Positions 16,114 through 23,217 of a stretch of DNA of 34,143 nucleotides are shown here, piece after piece. A program made the position numbers and the translations under genes. This DNA comes from CAZXLT01 sp964641545 (GTDB lineage: Bacteria > Patescibacteriota > Saccharimonadia > Saccharimonadales > AWTP1-31), in NCBI GenBank assembly GCA_964641545.1, contig CAZXLT010000010.1, forward strand, positions 1 through 34,143, given 5' to 3'. The stretch's first letter is position 1, and each line of letters begins with the position of its first letter. The notes beneath the pieces are model-generated. The model made no database searches. It was not told where the DNA came from and was given only the letters and a program-made list of their open reading frames with translations.

Positions 16114-16533
16114 TTATTCGTCCGACTCAGGACCAGTGTTTGGAAGACTGTTGTCGGCAGGCGTTGCTACTTGCGGTGTTGTAGTGCTTGTAGAACTAGA
16201 TTGCGGTTGATTTGGTTTTGCAGCACCAGAATCACCGGTAGTTCCTGCCCCGGTCGAGTCTTTTGACTTGTCTTCTTCAGATTCGTTATCGGTCTGCTTT
16301 TCTTCCTGCGAAGAAGTGGTTTTATCCGTATCTTTGTTGGCAAGCTTTCGGTAAGCCCAGCGTCCACCTAAATACGCACCACCTAAAATGGCGATTGTCA
16401 CAAACAAGGATAGCAGTGCTATAAGCCATGCAACACCAATTCGTTCTCGGTTTTCACCTTCATACAACTCTGTCGTGGTTCCAGTAAGCGAGTCTGATCG
16501 ATCTTTTTTGCGATTAAACGGCCATATTGCCAT
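16114..16533 (-). CDS. Single-pass membrane protein ending in an LPNTG motif
   Basis: 139 residues: a basic N-terminal cytoplasmic part (about 1-32), one transmembrane segment (about 33-56, VAWLIALLSLFVTIAILGGA), then a long Ser/Thr/Asp/Glu/Lys-rich disordered outside tail that ends SLPNTGPESDE. The LPxTG core is only 7 residues from the end, without the hydrophobic helix and basic tail of ordinary sortase substrates. GGGAGA lies upstream of the ATG. A strong promoter is seen on the minus strand. The function is unknown; a surface-linked tail is plausible. Confidence 0.78.
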   Translation of the reverse strand: MAIWPFNRKKDRSDSLTGTTTELYEGENRERIGVAWLIALLSLFVTIAILGGAYLGGRWAYRKLANKDTDKTTSSQEEKQTDNESEEDKSKDSTGAGTTGDSGAAKPNQPQSSSTSTTTPQVATPADNSLPNTGPESDE

Positions 16534-16565
16534 AGAGATTCTCCCTAAAACTTACGTTTTAAAAG

Positions 16566-16594
16566 ACTATAGTACTTTTTTGACCATATTGCAA
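16566..16594 (-). promoter_or_regulatory. Promoter of the LPNTG-tailed membrane protein
   Basis: Minus strand: -35 TTGCAA (16589-16594), 17-bp spacer, -10 TATAGT (16566-16571). The leader of about 30 nt has an AAAAC/GTTTT hairpin followed by the GGGAGA ribosome site. Confidence 0.65.
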
Positions 16595-16616
16595 TTATAT
16601 TCGTTTGCGCTAATGT

Positions 16617-16910
16617 TTAGAAAACCCAATAGTTAAAAACTCCAAAGACCACAACACTAAGAATAATAAGTGTGGTTATAAATATTCCTATCTGGCCGGC
16701 CTTACGCCACGCTTGCCAGCTGGCATACAGCCAAAACACTTGGCTCCCTAAGTTGAATAGCAGCCCGTACTCTGGCTTTTTTAGGCTCGTCAGCAGAAAC
16801 CCAACGATAGTAAGAGCTGGTAGCATTACCTGTGTTATGCGGTCAAACAAGTCTGGCTTGCGCTCTACCGATTCATCCCTAGACGTAGCCGATGCAGTAG
16901 TCGATTTCAT
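16617..16910 (-). CDS. Small membrane protein, unknown (about 97 aa)
   Basis: After a charged N-terminus of about 25 residues there are three hydrophobic stretches (VMLPALTIVGFLLTSL, LLFNLGSQVFWLYASW and IGIFITTLIILSVVVFGVF). The topology recalls half-transporter or SemiSWEET-like proteins, but I see no diagnostic motif. I start at ATG 16910: a TATACT hexamer (16919-16924) lies 8 nt upstream, and the in-frame GTG at 16916 would leave only 2 nt after the -10. It is read in the same direction as the PadR gene, which ends 23 nt upstream. Confidence 0.65.
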   Translation of the reverse strand: MKSTTASATSRDESVERKPDLFDRITQVMLPALTIVGFLLTSLKKPEYGLLFNLGSQVFWLYASWQAWRKAGQIGIFITTLIILSVVVFGVFNYWVF

Positions 16911-16933
16911 ACCCACGAAGTATACATCAGTAA

Positions 16934-17278
16934 TTACAAGTTATTGAGATGTAAGCGCCGAATGCGTGTGAGGTAGTTTTTGCCCAGCGGCGTAAGGCTA
17001 TACACCTTGCGTAATGCTCCTGTTTTATGGCCTTCGTCAGTAGTATGCACGACAAGATCTTGCGCCAACAGTCGCCGAAGCGCACGGTGTAAGCTTTTTT
17101 CGTCCAGTTCGATTTGTCCATCGGTTTTTTTGGCAATAGCCCGCATTATCTCTTTTGACCACAGCGGTTTTTGCCGCAAGCTAACCAAAATTAGCAGTGA
17201 GGTCACACTTTTTTTGTACGTCTGATGCCAACTACGAGCTAGCTCGTCCAGATATTCCTCGTGCTCAAGCTTAGCCAT
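16934..17278 (-). CDS. PadR-family transcriptional regulator
   Basis: A 114-residue winged-helix regulator: YKKSVTSLLILVSLRQKPLW is the first helix region, KEIMRAIAKKTDGQIELDEK leads into the recognition helix SLHRALRRLLAQDLVV, and the wing TGALRKVYSLTPLGKNYL is the PadR signature, with a short C-terminal helix. The ATG at 17278 overlaps the end of the upstream membrane-protein gene by 8 nt; the longer frame from 17305 has no support. In PadR pairs of this kind the regulator usually represses its own operon and responds to membrane or drug stress. Here the likely target is the palindrome at 17732-17756. Confidence 0.88.
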   Translation of the reverse strand: MAKLEHEEYLDELARSWHQTYKKSVTSLLILVSLRQKPLWSKEIMRAIAKKTDGQIELDEKSLHRALRRLLAQDLVVHTTDEGHKTGALRKVYSLTPLGKNYLTRIRRLHLNNL

Positions 17279-17708
17279 CGAGATCTTCGTATCCCCGTTG
17301 TGCAATACTCGCTATGCTATGTATCAACAAGCCTATCCCCCAAAAGGACGCCATGCCGAACAACACACCGAACCAGCCTGGGTCTATGGGCAGCGGAGAG
17401 TCAGCTTTGCCTTCTATTGCGTTACTGCCTGTTACGAACAACACCAACGCGTGAACAAAGAAGCCAAGATTTACAATCAGATAGCCCGTAGCGTGTGCGA
17501 CCAACTTGCCAAAGCGAATCTGAGCAAGCTTACGATTGTTCTTTAAGTGATAGTACGCATAGTACAGCGCCATGACCACCACTGTTGCTTGGGCGACAGC
17601 ACCTATTCTGTTGTCGGTTAGTGCTATTACTATGTGCGAAGCAACAGACAAGCCAAGCAATATAAGCGCATATGGCAGAATTACTTCTTTCGCGTTAAGT
17701 TCTTTCAT
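17271..17708 (-). CDS. Four-helix membrane protein with C-terminal 2TM-domain-like part
   Basis: A 145-residue membrane protein. Two hydrophobic helices lie in the first half (YALILLGLSVASHIVIAL and AVAQATVVVMALYYAYY). The second half matches the 2TM domain layout (PF13239): a HATGYLIVNLGFFVHALVLF helix, a short loop, then MASFWGIGLLIHSIAS, with the conserved WGIGLLIH. I start at ATG 17708 because TGGAGG lies 5 nt upstream. It is transcribed with the overlapping PadR gene. Such membrane/PadR pairs are common, but their purpose is mostly unknown. Confidence 0.8.
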   Translation of the reverse strand: MKELNAKEVILPYALILLGLSVASHIVIALTDNRIGAVAQATVVVMALYYAYYHLKNNRKLAQIRFGKLVAHATGYLIVNLGFFVHALVLFVTGSNAIEGKADSPLPIDPGWFGVLFGMASFWGIGLLIHSIASIAQRGYEDLDG

Positions 17709-17731
17709 ATAATCCTCCATTATTTAACTTT

Positions 17732-17764
17732 GGTAGTATACCATTAGTACCCTACCTTTGTCAA
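17732..17764 (-). promoter_or_regulatory. Promoter with overlapping 25-bp palindrome (likely PadR operator)
   Basis: Minus strand: perfect -35 TTGACA (17759-17764), 18-bp spacer, -10 TATACT (17735-17740). An imperfect palindrome at 17732-17756 (outer arms GGTAG/CTACC, inner GTAC/GTAT-type half sites) covers the -10 and spacer. It is the only palindrome placed to control the 2TM-PadR operon. A separate CAACAC/GTGTTG inverted repeat (17762-17780) overlaps the -35. Confidence 0.7.
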
Positions 17765-17818
17765 CACCACGTTTGTGTTGTCCTTTTTGCGCAGTCATTT
17801 AGTGTAGAATGCTTGTAG

Positions 17819-18700
17819 ATGCTCGGTTATTCCTTCGCAGTTGTCAGCTCTCTGTTTTATAGCTTCTATGTTATCCCTAGGAAGCTGTCCAAGCTCAACC
17901 CTCTAGAGTTTAGTTTTTTGATGGCGCTCGGTTTTTCTGTTAGCTCAGCCCTACTATACCTGACACAATTATTGCTAGGGCTAGATGAACAAGTATCGCC
18001 AGTGCTGCTACTGTCTGTTCTTGCCGGCGCCATTTGGGCTGTTTCTTTTGTAACATTCGTCAAAGCCATAGACAGCATCGGACTTTCCAGATCAAATCAG
18101 TGGAAGAACCTACAAGGACCCTTTGCAGCAGTTTTAGGTCTAATTGTTTTAGCTGAATATAAAAGCACACGTCCCTTATTCGTAATACTAGCCGGTTTGT
18201 CGGTGTTTATCTCAGCTATTTGTTTTACCATTTCAAGTTCACGTTCAGAGCAAAAACGACATCAAGCTGGAACGCTTCTTGCTACATCGGCAGGTCTAGG
18301 CTTTGGGACTGTAGCTGTTATTCAAAAGTACGTTACATCTCAAACAGGCATCTATACTCAGCAAGTTGTGTGGAGTATTTCAATTGCTTTGAGTATAACA
18401 ATCTATACGTTCTTCGTAACACAAAAATTACCTCGGGTACGCCTGGGAACCCCTGACACTCGACTTGCAATTTTTGCTGGGCTACTCTACCTGGGCGCAA
18501 GTTACTTTCAACTCCGGTCTTATAGTTACTTACCTGCTTCAATCGCGTTTACGCTCATCCAACTAAACACCATTTGGACCATAACCATCGGAATTTTATT
18601 CTTTAAAGAAATACCGATTCGTCCTCACTACAAGCGACTTCTTGCCGGTATACTTTTTGCCCTAATCGGAATCCTTTTGTTGGCAGCAGCGAAGAAATAG
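17819..18700 (+). CDS. DMT-superfamily transporter (EamA/GRP-like)
   Basis: A 293-residue protein with about ten hydrophobic helices arranged as two five-helix repeats, the layout of the drug/metabolite transporter superfamily. The second half contains SYSYLPASIAFTLIQLNTIW and the ending LAGILFALIGILLLAA. The segment LSRSNQWKNLQGPFAAVLGL recalls the sugar-uptake (GRP) branch, so a sugar or small metabolite is possible, but the substrate is not predictable. TAGAAT (17805-17810) lies 8 nt before the ATG, with no ribosome site. Its stop is 7 nt from the convergent groEL stop. Confidence 0.82.
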   Translation: MLGYSFAVVSSLFYSFYVIPRKLSKLNPLEFSFLMALGFSVSSALLYLTQLLLGLDEQVSPVLLLSVLAGAIWAVSFVTFVKAIDSIGLSRSNQWKNLQGPFAAVLGLIVLAEYKSTRPLFVILAGLSVFISAICFTISSSRSEQKRHQAGTLLATSAGLGFGTVAVIQKYVTSQTGIYTQQVVWSISIALSITIYTFFVTQKLPRVRLGTPDTRLAIFAGLLYLGASYFQLRSYSYLPASIAFTLIQLNTIWTITIGILFFKEIPIRPHYKRLLAGILFALIGILLLAAAKK

Positions 18701-18706
18701 CGCAGG

Positions 18707-20344
18707 CTACATGCCCATCATGCCGCCGGGCATGCCGCCACCGGCAGGAGCTTCTGCTTCTTTTTCTGGCACATCTACAACAAGCGCGCCCATGGTCATG
18801 CTGGTTCCAGCAATACTAACTGAGTTTTGAATGGCTTCGCGAGTAACACGAACTGGGTCAACAACACCTTTGGCTTTTAGGTCGACTAGTTTGGTTGGTT
18901 CGTTCACGTTCACGCCGTGTCCTGCCTTAGCTACTTTAACCTGCGGCAACCACTCGTCCGGGTTTTGGCCAGCGTTTGCAAGGATTATTCGGAATGGTTG
19001 TTCCAGCGCATTCTGCAGTAGTGTTGCACCAGCAGCGATAGAATCGTGCCCTGTAACTTTAATTTTTTCTGCAAGATTGACTAGTGTTACACCGCCCCCC
19101 GGAACAATGCCTTCGTCTAGCGCGGCTTTAGTTGCAGCAACTGCATCGTCTACGCGGAATTTCTTTTCTTCAATTTCAGTTTCAGTTGCACCGCCAACTT
19201 TGATTACGGCAACTTTGCCTTCTAGGCTCGCCCGGCGTGCATCAAAATCTTCTTTGTCGTATTCACTGGTTGCGGCAGCCGATTGCTTGCTGATCTGTGC
19301 AATGCGAGTCTTGATTGCGCTAGCCGCACCAGCTCCCTCAATTATGGTTGTATCGTCTTTTGTAACAATAACCTTACGGGCAGAACCAAGGTCACCCAGT
19401 TCAACAGATTCAAAATCTCCGCCCTGCTCGTCGCTAATAACCACACCACCGGTTAGTACCGCGATGTCTTCTAGGCGATCTTTGCGCTTGTCGCCGAAGC
19501 TTGGTGCTTTAACGGCTACGGTGTTAAACACACCTTTGAGTTTGTTAAGCACTAATGTGGTGAGCGCTTCACCTTCTACGTCCTCTGCAATCAACAACAA
19601 GTCTTTTTTGCCAGTAGAAGCAAGTTTTTCGAGTACTGGTAAAAATTCCTGGATCGAGCTGATTTTTTTATCGGTAATGAGTACGGCAGGTTTAGTGAGC
19701 ACGGCTTCCATTCGTGTAGCATCGGTCACCATGAGTGCGCTTACAAAACCGCGATCCATGGTGAATCCTTCCACCACTTCGCTCTCGAGCTCCAACCCCT
19801 GTCCTTCTTCTACAGTCACCACGCCGTCTTTACCAATTTTCTCGATAACACTGGCGATTAGCTCTCCAATTTCACTATCGCCTGCGCTAATGGTTGCGAC
19901 TTCGGCAACACGCTTCTTTTGATCTTTAATATCCTCAGACATACTGCCGAGTTTTTTTAGCACATCGTGGGATGCAGCTTCCAACCCTTTTCGCAGCAGC
20001 ATTGGGTTGTGACCAGCTGCAATCAGCTTATTAGCCTCGTTAAGAATATGGTATGTAACGGTGGTCGTACCATCGCCTGCAACGTCATTCATCTTATTCG
20101 CAGCTTGCTTGATAAGTTCTGCACCGACTTTGTAGCCCAAAGTCTCGTCGTCAACATCTGCTAGCTCAATTTCTTTAGCTACAGTCACGCCATCATGAGT
20201 GACCGTTGGGCTGCCATACGTCTTGTTAATTACCACGTTGCGACCCTTTGGTCCCATGGTTGTTTTTACTGCATCATACAGAACTTGTGCCCCACCAAGA
20301 ACACGCCGTCGGGCGTCATCGTCATAAAATACTTTTTTAGCCAT
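18707..20344 (-). CDS. groL: Chaperonin GroEL (Hsp60)
   Basis: Forms the ATP-driven 14-mer folding chamber with GroES. At 545 aa it is standard. Visible marks are TTMGPKGRNVVINK near the start, the ATP-site motif DGTTTVTYH (E. coli DGTTTATVLA region), the signature A-A-V-E-E-G region written here as VTVEEGQG, and the Gly/Met-rich tail GGMPGGMMGM. It begins 8 nt after the groES stop with GGGGAAG as ribosome site. Expression should follow the CIRCE operators upstream of groES. Confidence 0.98.
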   Translation of the reverse strand: MAKKVFYDDDARRRVLGGAQVLYDAVKTTMGPKGRNVVINKTYGSPTVTHDGVTVAKEIELADVDDETLGYKVGAELIKQAANKMNDVAGDGTTTVTYHILNEANKLIAAGHNPMLLRKGLEAASHDVLKKLGSMSEDIKDQKKRVAEVATISAGDSEIGELIASVIEKIGKDGVVTVEEGQGLELESEVVEGFTMDRGFVSALMVTDATRMEAVLTKPAVLITDKKISSIQEFLPVLEKLASTGKKDLLLIAEDVEGEALTTLVLNKLKGVFNTVAVKAPSFGDKRKDRLEDIAVLTGGVVISDEQGGDFESVELGDLGSARKVIVTKDDTTIIEGAGAASAIKTRIAQISKQSAAATSEYDKEDFDARRASLEGKVAVIKVGGATETEIEEKKFRVDDAVAATKAALDEGIVPGGGVTLVNLAEKIKVTGHDSIAAGATLLQNALEQPFRIILANAGQNPDEWLPQVKVAKAGHGVNVNEPTKLVDLKAKGVVDPVRVTREAIQNSVSIAGTSMTMGALVVDVPEKEAEAPAGGGMPGGMMGM

Positions 20345-20352
20345 TGCTTCCC

Positions 20353-20622
20353 CTATTTAACTGTTGCGATTATGTTTTTACTATCCACCAAAATATATTC
20401 TTGCTTCTCAACCTTCACGGTCGTAGTGTCGTACTCGTTTTTATAGATCACACGCTCACCAACCTTAACCTCGCGCACATTCGCACCAACCGCCACTACC
20501 TTGGCAGTTTTTGGCTTTTCTTGTGCATTGCCTGGCAAATATAGCCCACTAGCAGTTTTAGTTTGCGCTTCTTCGGCCTGAACAACGATGTATTCCGGCA
20601 TTGGCTGGATATTGATTCCCAT
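20353..20622 (-). CDS. groS: Co-chaperonin GroES (Hsp10)
   Basis: The heptameric lid of GroEL, 89 aa (slightly short, without extra tail). It shows the mobile-loop region EEAQTKTASGLYLPGNAQEK, KVVAVGANVREVKVGERVIY and KVEKQEYILVDSKNIIATV. The ATG at 20622 has GGAGG 7 nt upstream. It lies in the normal groES-groEL order, preceded by a sigma-70-type promoter and two CIRCE elements. Confidence 0.97.
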   Translation of the reverse strand: MGINIQPMPEYIVVQAEEAQTKTASGLYLPGNAQEKPKTAKVVAVGANVREVKVGERVIYKNEYDTTTVKVEKQEYILVDSKNIIATVK

Positions 20623-20656
20623 GAATGTTCCTCCGTTATCCGTTAATTTGTAATCG

Positions 20657-20683
20657 TTAGCACTTTAGTTATTTGAGTGCTAA
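20657..20683. promoter_or_regulatory. CIRCE operator 1 (HrcA site)
   Basis: TTAGCACTT, 9 nt, GAGTGCTAA: the CIRCE consensus with a single mismatch (T for C) in one arm. It lies in the transcribed leader, 35 nt upstream of the groES ATG. HrcA would bind here; no hrcA gene is in the window. Confidence 0.92.
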
Positions 20684-20687
20684 CGCA

Positions 20688-20714
20688 TCAGCACTCATAA
20701 TATCCGAGTGCTAA
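20688..20714. promoter_or_regulatory. CIRCE operator 2 (HrcA site)
   Basis: TCAGCACTC, 9 nt, GAGTGCTAA: CIRCE with one mismatch. Its centre coincides with the -10 of the groE promoter. It lies 4 bp from CIRCE 1, making a tandem pair. Confidence 0.92.
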
Positions 20715-20726
20715 TTTGCCTGTCAA
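20697..20726 (-). promoter_or_regulatory. groESL promoter
   Basis: Minus strand: perfect -35 TTGACA (20721-20726), 18-bp spacer, -10 TATTAT (20697-20702). The -10 lies inside CIRCE 2, so HrcA binding would exclude RNA polymerase. Confidence 0.8.
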
Positions 20727-20747
20727 GTTATAGGGGATGTCTTACTA

Positions 20748-21458
20748 TTAATTAGATGGAGGTTGCTGGGCAGTCCAATCGATACCCAGCTCATCGGCCG
20801 CGACGTACATCGCATCGTTCCACACAGGGTCTTCGCCAGGCTCCAGTGAGTGCAAGCCTTCTTGATAAGCCCCAATAATATAGTCTGCAGTACGTTTAGG
20901 AGATACCTGGTCGAGCCACGTTTTAAGCTTTGCATCTTCAGCTGCAACTTCGTCTGGAGTTGCTAAAGCGGTCGACTCGACGTCTATCACGCTCATTCGT
21001 GGCTGACCTTGAAAATCTGCAGAAGTTAAGGGATCAAAAAGCACGTGCCGGGTCCGAAAGTCACCGTGCAGCAAAGATTCACGCTTCTTTATCGCAGCAA
21101 GTCTTCCAAGACCAAATGCTATTTGGGCGCGAACTGCTTGTTTAGGAAGCCGGTGATCGCGCAGCTCGTGATCGCCTGAGAACGCCTGTGGCAAAATAAA
21201 GCCACGACAAAATGTCATCGTGATAGATCGAGCGTCAATATCGAACCCCAAAGGATACGGCGACTGAAGCGTGCCTAAATCTACCCCAGGATCATAATGT
21301 TGCAGCATAGTACTCCAGCCAATAATACGAGCGTACTCTGAAAGCAGATTCTCCTCTGATCGATCGGGGCGTATTTTGCGCAGAATACCCACCTCTGGGA
21401 GGATGGTGACCTCTGAACTAAGGTCGGGATGTGCACCTTCATAATTTACAAATGACAT
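20748..21458 (-). CDS. Protein-kinase-fold (APH/Kdo-kinase-like) protein
   Basis: 236 residues. The catalytic segment LLHGDFRTRHVLFDP (about 151-165) followed by MSVIDVESTALA (about 175-186) is the HGD-x4-N/H and metal-binding D pattern of small phosphotransferases (APH, choline kinase, WaaP-like). The usual Asn after HGD is replaced by His (RTRHVLF), and DFE/DFG is DVES. The N-lobe is short and no clear glycine loop is seen, so activity is uncertain. I start at ATG 21458: TTGAAA (21489-21494), 17 bp, TAGAAT (21466-21471) gives a complete promoter ending 7 nt before it, so the message is leaderless. The longer frame from 21494 would start inside the -35. Confidence 0.72.
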   Translation of the reverse strand: MSFVNYEGAHPDLSSEVTILPEVGILRKIRPDRSEENLLSEYARIIGWSTMLQHYDPGVDLGTLQSPYPLGFDIDARSITMTFCRGFILPQAFSGDHELRDHRLPKQAVRAQIAFGLGRLAAIKKRESLLHGDFRTRHVLFDPLTSADFQGQPRMSVIDVESTALATPDEVAAEDAKLKTWLDQVSPKRTADYIIGAYQEGLHSLEPGEDPVWNDAMYVAADELGIDWTAQQPPSN

Positions 21459-21511
21459 ACGTTCTATTCTAACACATTTCTTGTAATTTTTCAAGTGTTA
21501 CAATATTGCTT

Positions 21512-22306
21512 ATGACTAAAACAATTCTGATGTGTGCTCCCGATTTTTTTGATATAGAGTACGAAATCAACCCTTGGATGCATACAAGTAATGGTGTTAA
21601 CCATGCTGAAGCAAAGGCACAGTGGCAGTATTTGTACAAAATCTACACCGAAAAGCTGGGGTGGGACGTAAAACTTATCGACCCGGTCCCGCGCCTTCCG
21701 GACATGGTTTTTACCGCCAACGGAGCACTGGTTTACAAAGACAAAGTCGCCCTGCCTCACTTTAGGCAACCCGATCGACAGCCTGAAACACCCAAATTTG
21801 ACGCTTGGTTTCGTAGCGCAGGCTACAAGGAGTTATTCACGCCAAAGTATAATTTTGAAGGTGAAGGTGATGCACTGTTTTGGAACGACATTCTGTTTGC
21901 TGGTTATCCTTGGCGAACGGACAAACCATCCCACGCAGAACTAGCCGACTTTTTTGGGGTCAAAGTGGTTGGCTTGCAGCTAATTGATGCCCGTTTTTAC
22001 CACCTTGATACCGCGCTCACCATTGTCAGCACGGATACAGTAGCGCTGTATCCAAAGGCGTTTACAGATGAATCGCTGGCAAAGGTCCGCGAAATCGTAC
22101 CAAACGTTATTGAAGCCAGCGACGAAGATGCCGAAGCCTACGGGCTAAACGCCATGAGCGACGGCAAGAACATTGTGATTCCAGAAGGTGCAAAATCCCT
22201 CATACAACGCTATCAGAACTCCGGATTTACCGTTCACCTAGCATCAATTTCAGAATTCCAAAAATCTGGTGGCGGTGTTAAGTGCCTTACGCTGGAGCTG
22301 CGTTAG
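21512..22306 (+). CDS. Guanidino-modifying enzyme, DDAH/arginine deiminase superfamily
   Basis: A 264-residue penta-beta-alpha propeller protein resembling dimethylarginine dimethylaminohydrolase and amidinotransferases, which attack guanidino carbon with a cysteine. Visible are DIEYEINPWM near the start, DMVFTANGALV (substrate Asp/Asn), FEGEGDALF, FYHLDTAL (catalytic His) and the C-terminal SGGGVKCLTLELR (catalytic Cys). These are the active-site elements in normal order. The substrate (methylarginine, arginine or another) is open. Start ATG 21512 is supported by TACAAT (21499-21504) 7 nt upstream; the longer TTG frame at 21506 is not needed. It is divergent from the kinase-like gene, 53 nt apart, and its stop overlaps the next convergent gene. 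Confidence 0.88.
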   Translation: MTKTILMCAPDFFDIEYEINPWMHTSNGVNHAEAKAQWQYLYKIYTEKLGWDVKLIDPVPRLPDMVFTANGALVYKDKVALPHFRQPDRQPETPKFDAWFRSAGYKELFTPKYNFEGEGDALFWNDILFAGYPWRTDKPSHAELADFFGVKVVGLQLIDARFYHLDTALTIVSTDTVALYPKAFTDESLAKVREIVPNVIEASDEDAEAYGLNAMSDGKNIVIPEGAKSLIQRYQNSGFTVHLASISEFQKSGGGVKCLTLELR

Positions 22307-22627
22307 ATTTCTTCTTGCTCAACAAGATAGGTCATTAATTGCTCAGTTGGCGCAGCACGTATCGCCAACATGTCGCTTGGGAGTATCTCATCACCGGGCA
22401 GAACATAAGCCGTATCCTCGAGTTCAGTTCCTTCTTCTTCGCCCTCGGCTCGCTCCATATGAAGCGGCAAAGCCTCGACCGACATGGTGTATGTCTTGTC
22501 ATCACGAACTAGCTGAACCTCCATGCCAAGCACAGNNNNNNNNNNAAGAGTTATACGAGAGTAACTGAAAAACAGGAGCCTCAAAAACTCGGTCCCAAGG
22601 ATGTTGCTCAGTCAAATTATCAACCAT
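22303..22627 (-). CDS. Unknown protein, interrupted by an assembly gap
   Basis: A coding frame on both sides of the 10-N gap at 22536-22545. The true start is probably ATG 22627, which shares one base with the stop of the upstream gene (TAATG) and begins MVDNLTEQHPWDRVFEAPVF. The 3' part encodes an acidic, mixed protein (RAEGEEEGTELEDTAYVLPG) ending in LMTYLVEQEEI. The 82 nt before the gap and the 233 nt after it join in frame only if the real gap is a multiple of three, not 10. No family is recognised. The stop overlaps the convergent DDAH-like gene in TTAG. Confidence 0.6.
22536..22545. other. Assembly gap (10 N)
   Basis: Ten undetermined bases inside the 22303-22627 gene. The coding frames on either side are not compatible with a true length of 10, so the run is a placeholder. 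Confidence 0.98.
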
Positions 22628-23169
22628 TACCGAGACCTCCCATCGCCACCGTAAGAGCCTTTTCGCCATCCTGTTACTATATTTGCAAGCGCACCCTGTT
22701 TTTTATGCCCCGCTATCCCAACCCGTAAGACGGTAGGTGCATCGCCTTCTTCCTTTGAAGGTAAAACAGCAAAGAAGAGTCTTGGGGCATCTCTGCCTAC
22801 CTTGCTTACCTTAAATAAAGGGACCGTAGAAAGCGGATCCGATACACGATCAATGTTGGGGTGCTGTTCACCCACCAATATTTTTGGCAGAGCTTTAAAC
22901 AAACCTTGCTCTGCATTAATTGAGCTCTGCTCTGACACGCCGTCGGCAAGTTTTGCCAGGGTATTATTAGCACCAATGATGCTGCCGTAATTAAGCTGCG
23001 TTCCATCTTCTAGCGTCACGAGCGCTGTTTGTACCTCAGTATTTTCGCCAATCCAAGGGAAGGTGTCTACTTCAGCAATAATTCTAGGTCCTTGGTCTAC
23101 GGTTTCTATTCCTAGATCAGGACGTTGCAGTTCTGTTGATGTTTGTTTTTGCACATCAGGCTGTACCAT
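22627..23169 (-). CDS. Unknown soluble protein, 180 aa
   Basis: No family recognised and no signal peptide or membrane segment. The N-terminal 25 residues are polar. A beta-rich middle (AEVDTFPWIGENTEVQTALV, LEDGTQLNYGSII) is followed by LFFAVLPSKEEGDAPTVLRV and a basic end (GHKKQGALANIVTGWRKGS). A complete promoter (TTGCTA 23199-23204, 17 bp, TAGAGT 23176-23181) ends 6 nt before the ATG, which suggests a leaderless message. It is coupled to the gap-broken gene by TAATG, so the two unknown proteins are probably made together. Confidence 0.68.
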   Translation of the reverse strand: MVQPDVQKQTSTELQRPDLGIETVDQGPRIIAEVDTFPWIGENTEVQTALVTLEDGTQLNYGSIIGANNTLAKLADGVSEQSSINAEQGLFKALPKILVGEQHPNIDRVSDPLSTVPLFKVSKVGRDAPRLFFAVLPSKEEGDAPTVLRVGIAGHKKQGALANIVTGWRKGSYGGDGRSR

Positions 23170-23217
23170 GAGCTTACTCTAGCATATATTTGCCATTTTA
23201 GCAACATTTATTTGCAG

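Noticed and set aside
18831..19922. Long 363-aa plus-strand frame inside groEL
   Set aside because: It is an antisense shadow of groEL: Ser/Ala/Thr-rich translation, no motif, and no promoter.
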